Of a stretch of 64,000 nucleotides of DNA, positions 24,718-32,807 are shown in pieces. Each line of letters opens with the position of its first letter. Positions within the stretch are counted from its first letter, which is position 1. Position numbers and translations under genes: made by a program. This DNA is from Sulfotelmatobacter sp963788225 (GTDB taxonomy: Bacteria; Acidobacteriota; Terriglobia; Terriglobales; Acidobacteriaceae), in the NCBI GenBank assembly GCA_963788225.1, contig CAWBGI010000002.1:620001-684000 (forward strand), given 5' to 3'. Below the pieces are notes generated by a model. That model had not been told where the DNA came from, ran no database searches, and saw nothing but the letters and a program-made list of their open reading frames with translations.

Positions 24718-26034
24718 TTGGCTCGATCTAGGAAGACAAAGAAAAAGTCCGATCCCCGTTACGATCGCTTCCACCCGGATAGCCCGCCAGACAACCGCAA
24801 TGACGGCCAACGTGACAGAGACAGGATCCTCTATACTTCTGCTTTCCGTCGCCTCGCGGGTGTAACACAGGTCATTTCGGCACACGAGGGGCATGTATTC
24901 CACAATCGTCTTACACACTCCTTGGAGGTTGCCCAGCTTGCGCGACGCGCGGCGGAAAAACTCGCCCGGGAGCAACCGAAGGTTGCGCGATCGCTGGGTG
25001 GCGTCGATCCGGACGTTGCGGAAGCAGCCGCCCTTGCTCACGATCTTGGCCACCCGCCCTTTGGCCATATCGCCGAAGAGGAGCTTGATCGACTCTTAGT
25101 TCAAGACGACATCAAAGATGGATTCAATGGCAATGCACAGTCTTTCCGGATTATTACCCGCCTTGCGTTGCGGCGCTCAAACCCTCCCGGTCTCAACCTC
25201 ACCAGAGCAACATTGAACGGCGTTCTCAAATACCCTTGGCTACGATGTGCGGGCGGAGAGCGATCGGAGAAGTGGGGCTCCTACGAGTCGGACCGTGGCG
25301 TGTTCGATTGGGCTCGTCAAGGACATCGAGACAACGTAAGGTCCGTCGAAGCGGAGATCATGGATTGGGCCGACGACGTAACTTATGCAGTACACGACGT
25401 GGAGGATTTTTACCGGGCTGGGCGAATTCCGCTCGATCGGTTAAAGAACGATCCGCGTGAGCGGGAGCGATTCTTGATATTCTCTGGCTCAAGATACAAA
25501 AACCGGGAGTTGAAGTGGGAACTTGTTAGGGACGGCTTCTCAGAACTTCTCTCCTACATTCCTCTTACTGAGCCATACTCGAGTAGCCGAAATTTGCGTG
25601 CTGCTCTGCGACACGTGACCGGCGTTTTGATAGCGAGATATATCAACGCAATAAAACTGAGGCAACCTACGGGCAAGAACTCGTGCCCGCTTAGATTCGA
25701 GCCTGTCCTAAGGGCCGAAGTTTGGATGTGGAAGCAGCTGACGTGGTATTACGTCATCAGCAGACCCAGCCTTGCAACTCACCAACACGGGCTGCGACGC
25801 GTCATACGGTGCTTGTATGAGACTTTTCGCGACGCCGCGCTCGCGAAGGACTTCAGCATTTTCCCAGCTGGATTTCGGGAAGGGCTGGAAAATGTGGACG
25901 GAGAGTGGGACCATACTTGCCGTCGCATTGTCGTAGACCTCATCGCGGGCATGGCTGAACATGAGGCAATTGTCATGCACAATCGCCTCATGGGCACGGC
26001 TCCTGGCTCTGCGCTAGACAACGTTGGATACTAA
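24718..26034 (+). CDS. dGTPase-family HD-domain deoxynucleotide triphosphohydrolase
   Basis: The 438-residue product carries RDRILYTSAFRRLAGVTQV (~33-52), typical of dNTP triphosphohydrolases, and an HD metal site: H67 (RLTHSLE), H108-D109 (ALAHDLGHPPFGH) and D219/D220 (MDWADDVTYAVHD). It should split dNTPs to deoxynucleoside plus triphosphate. The start is TTG 24718 with GGGAGGGTG upstream. It lies opposite to and between E1alpha and E1beta, and its codon use is less G+C-rich than its neighbours, which suggests acquisition. dGTPases serve as phage defence in some bacteria; that role here is inference. Confidence 0.85.
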   Translation: MARSRKTKKKSDPRYDRFHPDSPPDNRNDGQRDRDRILYTSAFRRLAGVTQVISAHEGHVFHNRLTHSLEVAQLARRAAEKLAREQPKVARSLGGVDPDVAEAAALAHDLGHPPFGHIAEEELDRLLVQDDIKDGFNGNAQSFRIITRLALRRSNPPGLNLTRATLNGVLKYPWLRCAGGERSEKWGSYESDRGVFDWARQGHRDNVRSVEAEIMDWADDVTYAVHDVEDFYRAGRIPLDRLKNDPRERERFLIFSGSRYKNRELKWELVRDGFSELLSYIPLTEPYSSSRNLRAALRHVTGVLIARYINAIKLRQPTGKNSCPLRFEPVLRAEVWMWKQLTWYYVISRPSLATHQHGLRRVIRCLYETFRDAALAKDFSIFPAGFREGLENVDGEWDHTCRRIVVDLIAGMAEHEAIVMHNRLMGTAPGSALDNVGY

Positions 26035-26049
26035 GATCGCTCGTAAGCA

Positions 26050-27363
26050 TTACTTCAAGTGCACGGCAGCTTCGGTCTGCTTGAAGCCACCCGTTCCCTT
26101 CTTCACTTTCGGCATTCCATACTTCGGTTTAATTGCGTGGCAGCCGTCCTCGCAGAAGACGCCGCCTTCGGCTGACTCCGGCGTTGGCATTGGCGAGTTC
26201 ACGGCCATCTCGCGTTCGGCTTCGATCACGCGCTCGACTTCTGAAATCAATTCTGCATTCTCTTCCGCCGTCAGCCACTTTTTTTCTTTCACCAGATAAT
26301 TCTCGAAGCGCGCAATCGGGTCGCGCTTCTTCCAGAATTCAAACATCGGTTTCGGAACGTACGCGGCGGCGTCGTGGATGGCGTGGCCTTTCATGCGCAT
26401 CATTTTGGCTTCGATCATGGTGGGGCCTTCGCCGCGGTGGGCGCGCTCGACGGCTTCGCGGGCGGCGTCGTAGACCTGGCAGGCGTCGGTGCCGTCGACG
26501 ATTACGCCGGGGATGCCGTATCCGATGGCGCGCTCGGCTAGGTCTTTGCAGCGGTACTGCATTTCTGAGGGCGTGGAGTAGGCCCACTCGTTGCTCTCGA
26601 CGAAGAGCACGAGGCCGAGATTTTGCACGGCGGCGAAGTTGATGCCTTCGTAGGTGACGCCGGTGGACAGGCCTCCGTCGCCGATGTAGGTCATGACGGC
26701 GATGTTGCGGCCTTGCAGGCGCGCGCCGAGCGCCACGCCAGCCATCACAGGAATGAGATCGCCGAGCATAGAGATAGGCGAGACCATGTTGCGCTTTTCG
26801 ATGTCGCCGAAGTGTGAGGTGCCGTCGCGGCCGCGGGTGGGCGAATCGGCCTTGGCCATGTATTGCATCATGGTGTCACTGGCGCGGAAGCCGCGCACCA
26901 GCAGCGAGCCCTGGTTGCGGATCATGGGCGCGAACCAGTCGTCTTTATCGAGCGCGTAGGCGGAGGCGCAGGAGCAGGCTTCCTGGCCGAGTCCGAAATA
27001 AACTCCGCCGACCACCTTGCCTTGCTTGTAGAGATTTTCGAGCGCGATCTCCATTTTGCGGTTGAGCAGCATGTAGCGGTAGATCTCGATGGCTTGCTGC
27101 TGGTCGAGATACTTCGAATCGCGAATCGGCGGGACCGGGGCGTTGAGGTTGCCGCTGACTTCGTAATGCACATGCTCGGTGCCGTCTTTATCTTTTTCAA
27201 TGGCTTGGCGGACGGTGAAGTTCGGGTGCTCGAGGCGGGTGTCGGGGATGGAGTAAGTGCGGAGGTAGGAGTTCTCACCAGATGTGGATTTTGACGCAGA
27301 CACCCCATTCCGCGAGCGGTTACCGTTCGAATTTATTTTGGATTTCGTTTTCTTGTTGGGCAT
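26050..27363 (-). CDS. 2-oxoacid dehydrogenase E1 component, alpha subunit
   Basis: The 437-residue thiamine diphosphate-binding subunit shows the cofactor motif GDG at 228-230 through N258. GRDGTSHFGD near 178-187 and the RNQGSLLVRGF segment are also typical. A basic, Ser/Asn-rich extension of ~40 residues precedes the domain. It pairs with E1beta at 23274. It converges with the dGTPase gene, 15 bp between stops. The separation from E1beta by an opposite-strand pair suggests a once-contiguous cluster was interrupted. Confidence 0.92.
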   Translation of the reverse strand: MPNKKTKSKINSNGNRSRNGVSASKSTSGENSYLRTYSIPDTRLEHPNFTVRQAIEKDKDGTEHVHYEVSGNLNAPVPPIRDSKYLDQQQAIEIYRYMLLNRKMEIALENLYKQGKVVGGVYFGLGQEACSCASAYALDKDDWFAPMIRNQGSLLVRGFRASDTMMQYMAKADSPTRGRDGTSHFGDIEKRNMVSPISMLGDLIPVMAGVALGARLQGRNIAVMTYIGDGGLSTGVTYEGINFAAVQNLGLVLFVESNEWAYSTPSEMQYRCKDLAERAIGYGIPGVIVDGTDACQVYDAAREAVERAHRGEGPTMIEAKMMRMKGHAIHDAAAYVPKPMFEFWKKRDPIARFENYLVKEKKWLTAEENAELISEVERVIEAEREMAVNSPMPTPESAEGGVFCEDGCHAIKPKYGMPKVKKGTGGFKQTEAAVHLK

Positions 27364-27750
27364 GGATGCAGCGCGGAAGGCGCAATCTACTGATAGTATC
27401 GCGGGACCCGCAGGAAGGCTAGGCTCCCGGCGGAAGAAAATCCGAAGTCTCGTTAGTGCCGCGTCTCGCTGACACGTTGCAAGGTAATCAGGATTAGGAA
27501 TCTCTTGGCCTGTAGATCGTAGTCTGTATATGCCCGCCTTGCTTATTCCTCGCGGCGATAGGGTCGATAACCCATTCCAGTGCGGAGCGGTTGTCTAGGC
27601 GGTCGTCGTAGGTTTCTTTTGGGATGCCGCCTGAGGATAGGAATTCAGTTGCAGATTAGCGTGGATTTGTCTTTGTTCAGCTTCATTTTGAAGAACGACA
27701 GCCCAAATCTGTCTTCTGGCATCTACTATGCGACGTTTGAGGAGGTGTGT
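27364..27750. other. Gene-free stretch between E1alpha and the rhodanese
   Basis: This is the divergent promoter region of E1alpha (-) and the rhodanese (+). Apart from the rhodanese ribosome site GAGGAGG at ~27739-27745 I see no repeat, hairpin or gene. Confidence 0.5.
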
Positions 27751-28098
27751 ATGGCGGATGCTCCGCGGATTACGCCGGAAGAACTGAAAAGACGAATGGA
27801 TGCTGGAGAAGATTTCACGGTGATCGACATCCGAAACCCGAATGCCTGGGCGGAGGCGGACACTGTGATACCGGAAGCAATTCGAGTGACGATGGATTCG
27901 CTCGAAGAAAGCCTGCCCAGAATTCCCAAGAACAAGCCCGTGGTGGCGTACTGCACTTGACCGAACGAAGGGTCCAGCGCCAGTTTGGCGCAGAAACTTC
28001 GGGAACGTGGATATAAAGATGTGTGGGCTCTTCAGGGCGGATTCCAGGCGTGGCAGAACGCGGGATTTCCAGTTGAGCCAAAACGACAGGCAGCTTAG
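27751..28098 (+). CDS. Rhodanese-domain protein with in-frame TGA (selenocysteine candidate)
   Basis: The frame from ATG 27751 (GAGGAGG upstream) encodes a single-domain rhodanese: PEELKRRMDAGEDFTVIDIRNPNAW, then VVAYCT, TGA at codon 70 (27958-27960), PNEGSSASLAQKLRERGYKDVWALQGGFQAWQNAGFPVEP and a TAG stop at 28098, 115 codons in all. The part after TGA keeps frame and all family features, including the GG-W signature. Relatives commonly have Cys at this place (CxCPNE loop), so TGA replaces Cys. A SECIS-like hairpin follows at 27966-28001. Either it is a selenoprotein or a recent nonsense mutation or sequence error. Confidence 0.75.
27966..28001 (+). promoter_or_regulatory. Candidate bacterial SECIS element
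   Basis: Starting 5 bases after the TGA, lower stem CGAAG/CTTCG (27966-27970 with 27997-28001), a 6/5 internal loop and a perfect upper stem GCGCC/GGCGC (27977-27981 with 27987-27991) carry the apical loop AGTTT. The loop is 21 bases from the TGA and has G then U at its second and third positions, as expected for SelB recognition. Confidence 0.5.
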
Positions 28099-28714
28099 CC
28101 ACGGGAATAGCGGCTCACCAGGATGATAGCGTGGGATATCTCCGGATGCCGTCTCCGGATTCCGGTCGCCGTCGCGGCGAAAAATGGGGAACGTCCCCCG
28201 GGTTTCCTCTGGAGTCGAACTGCCCCACTGAAGCCAAAGGACGGCATGAATGGGCCAGCCGTCCGTTGGTTACGCGGCCGATCGTTGCTTCGCTGTTGTT
28301 TTCGGTGTTCACACTAGTTTTGATCCATATATTGGGGGGTTGGACCTGAACCGGTGTAGGTAGAATGTTGGCTCCATTCAGAGAAACAGTAAAAATCTGA
28401 ACTTCGTTGCCTTATACCCTCCGCCGGTTCTCTGACACTGTTCGTCTTCGATTGTCCAAACCCTGCGTCGATTGTTGCACAACGTTGGATGCGGTTGGTT
28501 GCGGGCGGTGTTTGTGGGAATTGTGTTGGTGCGAGAACTGGTGCCGCCGGAGTGGGCTTGATCCCGGTCGCGCTTTGCCGGCGGACTCGTCCGGGACTAA
28601 TGAATTGCGACCGGAGGGCGAGGGTTAAAAGCCCCGCTTCTCGCGGACGACGCGAGAAGCAGGCACACCAAATCATTGTCTCTGAGATGACGACGCTATT
28701 TCCGGCGATCCGCT
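28099..28714. other. Gene-free stretch with one strong hairpin
   Basis: A 72-codon frame at 28131-28349 ends in a possible membrane helix but has no ribosome site or recognised family, so I do not call it. At 28636-28660 a perfect hairpin (GCTTCTCGCG, GACGA, CGCGAGAAGC) is probably a repeat element or terminator. Nothing else is evident. Confidence 0.5.
28636..28660. repeat. Perfect hairpin (10-bp arms, 5-base loop)
   Basis: GCTTCTCGCG and its complement enclose GACGA, 55 bp downstream of the small secreted protein gene that ends at 28715 on the - strand. There is no T-run on either side. Confidence 0.55.
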
Positions 28715-29029
28715 TCAGTGGTGATCGGGCGGTTCGTGGTCCCAATTGCGTTCGGTTTCCCAGCGATGTTCTTTGCCGTTCCACCAACCGTGATATTCGT
28801 TCCAGCAACGCTCGCGTTCGGCGTTCAGATCGCGGCGGCGGTCCTCGGCCTCGCGGCTGTGCTCGCCCCGGTCATGGATCGCTCGGTCGAGTCTGGCCTC
28901 GGCTTTTTCGATAGCGTGCTGGCATTTCGAGTGGTCATCGGCGCGGACCTGCGGGGTTACCGATACGAATAATAGAAGCGCTCCTACCATTACTAATGCT
29001 GCTGCTGTCTTTCCAAGTCGTTGAATCAA
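28715..29029 (-). CDS. Small secreted His/Trp-rich charged protein
   Basis: The 104-residue product has a signal peptide (KTAAALVMVGALLLFVSVTPQVRA, cut near residue 30). The mature part is strongly charged and helical (HAIEKAEARLDRAIHDRGEHSREAEDRRRDLNAE) and ends in a Trp/His-rich tail with DHEPPDHH, which could bind metal. Revcomp GGAGGAGAA lies just upstream of the ATG. The family is unknown; it should be periplasmic or extracellular. Confidence 0.65.
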   Translation of the reverse strand: MIQRLGKTAAALVMVGALLLFVSVTPQVRADDHSKCQHAIEKAEARLDRAIHDRGEHSREAEDRRRDLNAERERCWNEYHGWWNGKEHRWETERNWDHEPPDHH

Positions 29030-29122
29030 GTTTTCTCCTCCTTGAGAACTTGGGAGATTCTATGGGTGACTTCGAGCGCTGCGCGATACAGTGCATCCTG
29101 TATGGCGAATCGGGTACGAGTT

Positions 29123-29150
29123 GACGGGCGAATGCGCCCGTCACCACACG
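29123..29150. repeat. Extragenic repeat, family B
   Basis: GACGGGCG AATG CGCCCGTC plus ACCACACG, a perfect hairpin with a CCACACG tail. Relatives lie at 21849 and 30739. Confidence 0.6.
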
Positions 29151-29168
29151 GGCTGTGGCGCTTCCTCT

Positions 29169-30656
29169 CTATCTTGGTAGCGGGTCTTTCATGTTCGTTA
29201 AAGCATAGGCCAGGACGGCCATGGCGGCGGCGTTTTCGCGGAGTTCGCTGGGGACTACTTTATCCAGCGTATCGGCGGCGGAGTGGTGGTAGTCGAAATA
29301 TTTGCGGCCGTCGTCGAGCAGGCCGAAGGAGGGGACCCCGGCGTCGGAGATGGGGGAGATGTCTGCGCCGGGAGAATAGGTGGTGGGCTGGAAGACCGTT
29401 GCGCCGATACTCAGGAGAACGGATTGAATTGGGCGCAGGGCGTCGATGGCGGCAGAGGGGGCTTTGACGTCGAAGCCCAGAGGATGGGCGGCGCCAGCGT
29501 CGCTTTCGATGGCGGCTATGTGGTGGGGAAAGTCATTGAGGTATTCCGTGGCGTAAGCCTTGCCGCCATTGCCTCCGGTTTCTTCGTCCATCCAGGCGAT
29601 TACGCGGAGGGTGCGGGCGGGGCGCAGGTGCAGGCGCTGAAGAACTTCGGCGGTTTGCATGGCCATGACTACGCCGGCTCCGTCGTCGATGGCTCCGGTG
29701 CCCAGGTCCCAGGAATCGAGATGGCCGGAGACGATTACGATTTGCTCGGGGTGTTCGGAACCTTTGAGGTCGGCGATGACGTTGTAGCCGGTTTCGTCCG
29801 GGAGTTTTTGCGGAGTGAGAGTTAAGTGCATTCGAACTTTGCCCTGTGCGGCTAAGTGAACGATGAGGTCGGCGTCTTCGGCGGTGACGGCTGCGGCGGG
29901 GATGGGCGCGGGGAAGCTGAATCCGGTGTGGGGAAGGCGATAGTCGGCGCTGGCTACGGAGCGGATCAGGGCGGCTGCCGCGCCCAGGTCGGCGGCAATT
30001 TTGGGTCCGATGGCGCGGTAACGGACGGCTTCGCCGTAGGCGGCGAAGGATAGTCCGGCGGCGGCTTTTTGCTTGTCGAAGAGTTCGTTGAAGAGGACGA
30101 TCTTGCCGGCGACTTTCTCTCGGCCCAGGGCCTGGAGTTCGTCGAAATTATCGACGGTGATTACGTCTGCTGTGAGGCCGTCGGCGGGCGTGGAGGTGCT
30201 TCCGCCCAGCGCCGTCAGAGCGATCTTCTGCGTTGTGTTGGGAACCATGCCCGGATATTCGACTAGGGCGGCCGTTTCAGCGCCGCGAACCCAGTGTGGG
30301 ACGGTAACGGGTTCGAGACGGACATCGAGGCCTAGTTTGCGGAGTTCGGCGGCGACGTACTCGGCTGCGGCGCGGGCTTGGGGCGAGCCGCTGGGGCGCG
30401 GTCCGATGTTTTCGGTTAGGTGGGCGAGCTGGCGGTAGGCATAGTCGTCATTGAGCGCGGCGGATTTGATGGCGGAAAGCTGCTGGAGAAGTAATGGAGG
30501 AAAGTTGGGATTGGAGGTTTGAGGTGCGGCCATCCATGAGGGCACGGGGGGAGTCTTTTGTTGGTTCTGCGCGCTCGTGAGTATCGGAGAGATTAGGAGG
30601 AGTGCGACTGAAATCCGTATCGGCAGCGATGCTATCGAGCGCGAGGCCTTGGTCAT
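29169..30656 (-). CDS. Secreted M28-family zinc metallopeptidase (carboxypeptidase Q-like)
   Basis: The ~495-residue product has a signal peptide (IRISVALLLISPILTSAQ), an inserted PA-like domain in the middle, and an M28 peptidase domain. Likely zinc ligands are the His and Asp in GHLDSWDLGTGAIDDG, the Glu pair in DEETGG, Asp in ESDAGA and His in YHHSAADT. It should be an exported di-zinc aminopeptidase or dipeptidase used for peptide scavenging. ATG 30656 places the signal peptide at the N-terminus; longer frames add a Pro-rich lead. Confidence 0.88.
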   Translation of the reverse strand: MTKASRSIASLPIRISVALLLISPILTSAQNQQKTPPVPSWMAAPQTSNPNFPPLLLQQLSAIKSAALNDDYAYRQLAHLTENIGPRPSGSPQARAAAEYVAAELRKLGLDVRLEPVTVPHWVRGAETAALVEYPGMVPNTTQKIALTALGGSTSTPADGLTADVITVDNFDELQALGREKVAGKIVLFNELFDKQKAAAGLSFAAYGEAVRYRAIGPKIAADLGAAAALIRSVASADYRLPHTGFSFPAPIPAAAVTAEDADLIVHLAAQGKVRMHLTLTPQKLPDETGYNVIADLKGSEHPEQIVIVSGHLDSWDLGTGAIDDGAGVVMAMQTAEVLQRLHLRPARTLRVIAWMDEETGGNGGKAYATEYLNDFPHHIAAIESDAGAAHPLGFDVKAPSAAIDALRPIQSVLLSIGATVFQPTTYSPGADISPISDAGVPSFGLLDDGRKYFDYHHSAADTLDKVVPSELRENAAAMAVLAYALTNMKDPLPR

Positions 30657-30738
30657 AGGTGCAGGCAGTGTAGCTGAGAAGGGCGGCGGCGGGAAAGTGG
30701 TCATGGCCAGTGGTAGCCGAGCTGGGCTGCGTCCAGCG

Positions 30739-30766
30739 GACAGCCGGGAGCGGCTGTCCCCACACG
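30739..30766. repeat. Extragenic repeat, family B
   Basis: GACAGCCG GGAG CGGCTGTC plus CCCACACG. Compared with the copy at 29123, both arms changed together and still pair. Confidence 0.6.
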
Positions 30767-30800
30767 TACATATCGGGTCCTACCACCCAACTCAGCGGGA

Positions 30801-30829
30801 CAAAAATGCGGCCCCATTGCTGGGGCCGC
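30801..30829 (-). terminator. Intrinsic terminator, - strand
   Basis: Perfect 9-bp arms GCGGCCCCA and TGGGGCCGC (loop TTGC) are followed, on the - strand, by ATTTTTG. No - strand gene upstream is recognised, so it may protect the peptidase gene from readthrough or be a remnant. Confidence 0.6.
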
Positions 30830-31168
30830 GTTTCAAAGAGGTCAAGGTTGGTAGGCGATGGTCAGGAAAGGCAATGGAAGTAGCTGTTTCGCAAGGCGAA
30901 GCGGCACTTCGGGAAATGGTGACTGGAGACGAAGTTGAAGGTCATTTTCTAGGTTGCGGCCTCTTTAGTACTGTGAAACCGAGCACTTGCCGAACCAAAG
31001 ACTGAAACTTCGTGATTGGGATCACGTGAATCTGTAAGCGATTGATGGGACGCGTCTTAGGCGCCACTCGGCCGCAAGAGCAGAGACGGATAGCGAAGCG
31101 TGGCGCGGCATGGAAGTGCAGAAGCGTGCATATTGAGTGCACGGGGATTTGCCAATCGTGGGCGGCCA

Positions 31169-32455
31169 GGTGACGTAACTTTGATTGTGTAAAAAGCGAG
31201 AGGGTGTAAGTTGGCTTTGGCCTAGCAAGCTAAAGCCTTTCCGAAAGGAGACCTACACCCATGGCGAAGATAATCCCAATCACGGAGCATTACCAACATT
31301 TTCTGGCGGAGATGAAAGAGAGTTTCTGGGGCGATGTGTACGGCGAGACGAAACGGCTGTGGAAAGAGCGTTTGGAGGCGGATTCGCGGCGGGAGCGGGA
31401 CCGGTATGCGGTGCGCGAAGTGTATCAGCGGCGGAGCAGCCGGCGGCAGCCCTATCGCAATGGCTACTACGAACGGGATTTCGTGACTCGGTTGGGGACG
31501 ATCCGGCTGCGGGTGGCGCGCACCCGCGGGAAGAGTTTTCTGCCGCGTGGGCTAGAACCTTTTCAGCGGCGCGCCGAAGATGTGTCGATGCTGATTCGGG
31601 AGGCGTTTCTGCGCGGCCTCTCGACGCGGCAGGTGGGGCGGGTGGTGGCCACGGTGAGCGAAGAAGTGGTGAGCCCGCAGACGGTGTCGAAGCTGACGCG
31701 GGATCTGGACGAGGTGGTGCGCCAGTTTCACCAGGCGCGGTTAGAAGACAACTACGCGTATCTGTTTTTGGACGGAGTGAGCTTGCGGGTGCGGCGTCCG
31801 GCGGGGCGCAAGCGGGTGCAGATGCTGGTGGCCTACGGAGTGCGGCGCGACGGCACGCGCCATCTGCTGGCGTTCTTGCGGAGTCAGGGCGAAAGCCAGG
31901 CGGACTGGGAAGGGCTGCTGCAGGATATGTATCGGCGCGGACTGGAGGGCAAGGCGCTGGGCCTGATCGTCACCGATGGCTGTGCTGGCCTGGCGGCGGC
32001 GATCCGCACCGTGTATCCGCGAGTACGGCATCAGCGCTGCTGGGTCCACAAGATGCGCAACATTTTAGAGAAGGTGAAGAAGGCCGATTTCAACGCGGTG
32101 AAACAGGACGCGCAAGCCATCTACCAAGCCGAAAGCCGTGCCCATGCCGAGGCCGCTTTTCGCGCCTTCCGCGCCCATTGGCGGGGGAAGTACGGTCCCA
32201 TGGTGCGCCAACTGGAGTGCGATCTGCCGGAGCTGCTTTCGGTGTTCGCTTTCCCCGCGCACCTGCGTAAGAAGCTGCGCACCACTAACGTGATTGAACG
32301 CTGCTTCGTGGAAGTGCGCCGCCGCACCCGGCCCATGGTTTGTTTTGTGAATGTAGCTAGTGTCAACCGCATCCTCTACTCCATCTTCCAGAGATTCAAC
32401 CTGGAATGGAAAACCCGCACCCTCAACCTATTTACACAGGCAGCTTGACATCACC
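31169..32455 (+). mobile_element. IS256-family insertion sequence, apparently intact
   Basis: The ends are imperfect inverted repeats of ~35 bp beginning GGTGA. Both contain TGTGTAAA exactly 17 bases from the tip, as in IS256. The element is flanked by an identical 9-bp direct repeat GGGCGGCCA (31160-31168 and 32456-32464), the target duplication. It holds one transposase gene, whose stop codon lies within the right inverted repeat. The intact ends and duplication suggest recent insertion, upstream of the toxin-antitoxin promoter. Confidence 0.92.
31261..32448 (+). CDS. IS256-family transposase
   Basis: The 395-residue product belongs to the Mutator-like IS256 family. The DDE catalytic triad is visible as D171 (LFLDGV), D239 (IVTDGC) and E346 (NVIERCF), with C260/H263 (RCWVHKMRN) before the helical insertion. 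The N-terminal basic region should bind the inverted repeats. The ribosome site AAAGGAGACC precedes ATG 31261. Length is normal and the frame is uninterrupted, so the element may be active. Confidence 0.95.
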   Translation: MAKIIPITEHYQHFLAEMKESFWGDVYGETKRLWKERLEADSRRERDRYAVREVYQRRSSRRQPYRNGYYERDFVTRLGTIRLRVARTRGKSFLPRGLEPFQRRAEDVSMLIREAFLRGLSTRQVGRVVATVSEEVVSPQTVSKLTRDLDEVVRQFHQARLEDNYAYLFLDGVSLRVRRPAGRKRVQMLVAYGVRRDGTRHLLAFLRSQGESQADWEGLLQDMYRRGLEGKALGLIVTDGCAGLAAAIRTVYPRVRHQRCWVHKMRNILEKVKKADFNAVKQDAQAIYQAESRAHAEAAFRAFRAHWRGKYGPMVRQLECDLPELLSVFAFPAHLRKKLRTTNVIERCFVEVRRRTRPMVCFVNVASVNRILYSIFQRFNLEWKTRTLNLFTQAA

Positions 32456-32478
32456 GGGCGGCCAGCGGGGGATGAGTG

Positions 32479-32500
32479 TACCACGGTATAGTGGTATAAT
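32479..32500 (+). promoter_or_regulatory. Palindromic operator and -10 box of the toxin-antitoxin operon
   Basis: TACCAC and GTGGTA (32479-32484, 32491-32496) form a perfect inverted repeat with a 6-base spacer. It overlaps TATAAT at 32495-32500, 18 bp before the antitoxin ATG. A ribbon-helix-helix dimer binding here would block RNA polymerase, which fits autoregulation. Confidence 0.6.
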
Positions 32501-32518
32501 ATCAATTTGGAGTAGGTT

Positions 32519-32806
32519 ATGTCCCGAGCGTTCAACGGCCAAATTCACGTCAGGGTTCCGGCCAGCGTTCATGAGGAAGTCGCCAAGGAAGCTTTCGACA
32601 GGGGTACTTCCATCAGCGGGATATTGGCGCAAGCTTTGATCGTCCGGCGGGCTCTTCGTAACGTCGATCCCTGGAAATCCATCGAGGAAGTGCAATCCGC
32701 CAACCGGGGAGTACCTGCGACAGAAGTTGAGAATTCGGTCGCCAAGGCCGTGAAGGCGGTCAGGAAGGCCCGGCGCGAGCTTGGCGTAAAGAAAGCAAGC
32801 AGCTGA
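32519..32806 (+). CDS. Ribbon-helix-helix antitoxin
   Basis: The 95-residue product begins NGQIHVRVPASVHEEVAKEAFDRGTSISGILAQAL, a ribbon-helix-helix (HicB/Arc-like) DNA-binding domain. The Lys/Arg/Ala-rich C-terminal half probably wraps the PIN toxin. It is the first gene of a two-gene operon and ends one base before the toxin start. A weak ribosome site (TTTGGAG) lies upstream. It probably represses its own promoter through the palindrome at 32479-32496. Confidence 0.8.
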   Translation: MSRAFNGQIHVRVPASVHEEVAKEAFDRGTSISGILAQALIVRRALRNVDPWKSIEEVQSANRGVPATEVENSVAKAVKAVRKARRELGVKKASS

Positions 32807-32807
32807 C

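Larger units (their letters stand above)
30657..31168. other. Gene-free stretch upstream of the IS element
   Basis: It contains a family B repeat (30739-30766) and a strong hairpin with a T-run on the - strand (30801-30829). No coding frame with family resemblance is seen. The right end carries the left copy of the 9-bp IS target duplication (31160-31168). Confidence 0.5.

Noticed and set aside
28131..28349. Small + strand frame ending in a possible membrane helix
   Set aside because: No ribosome site, no recognised family and repeat-like upstream sequence.
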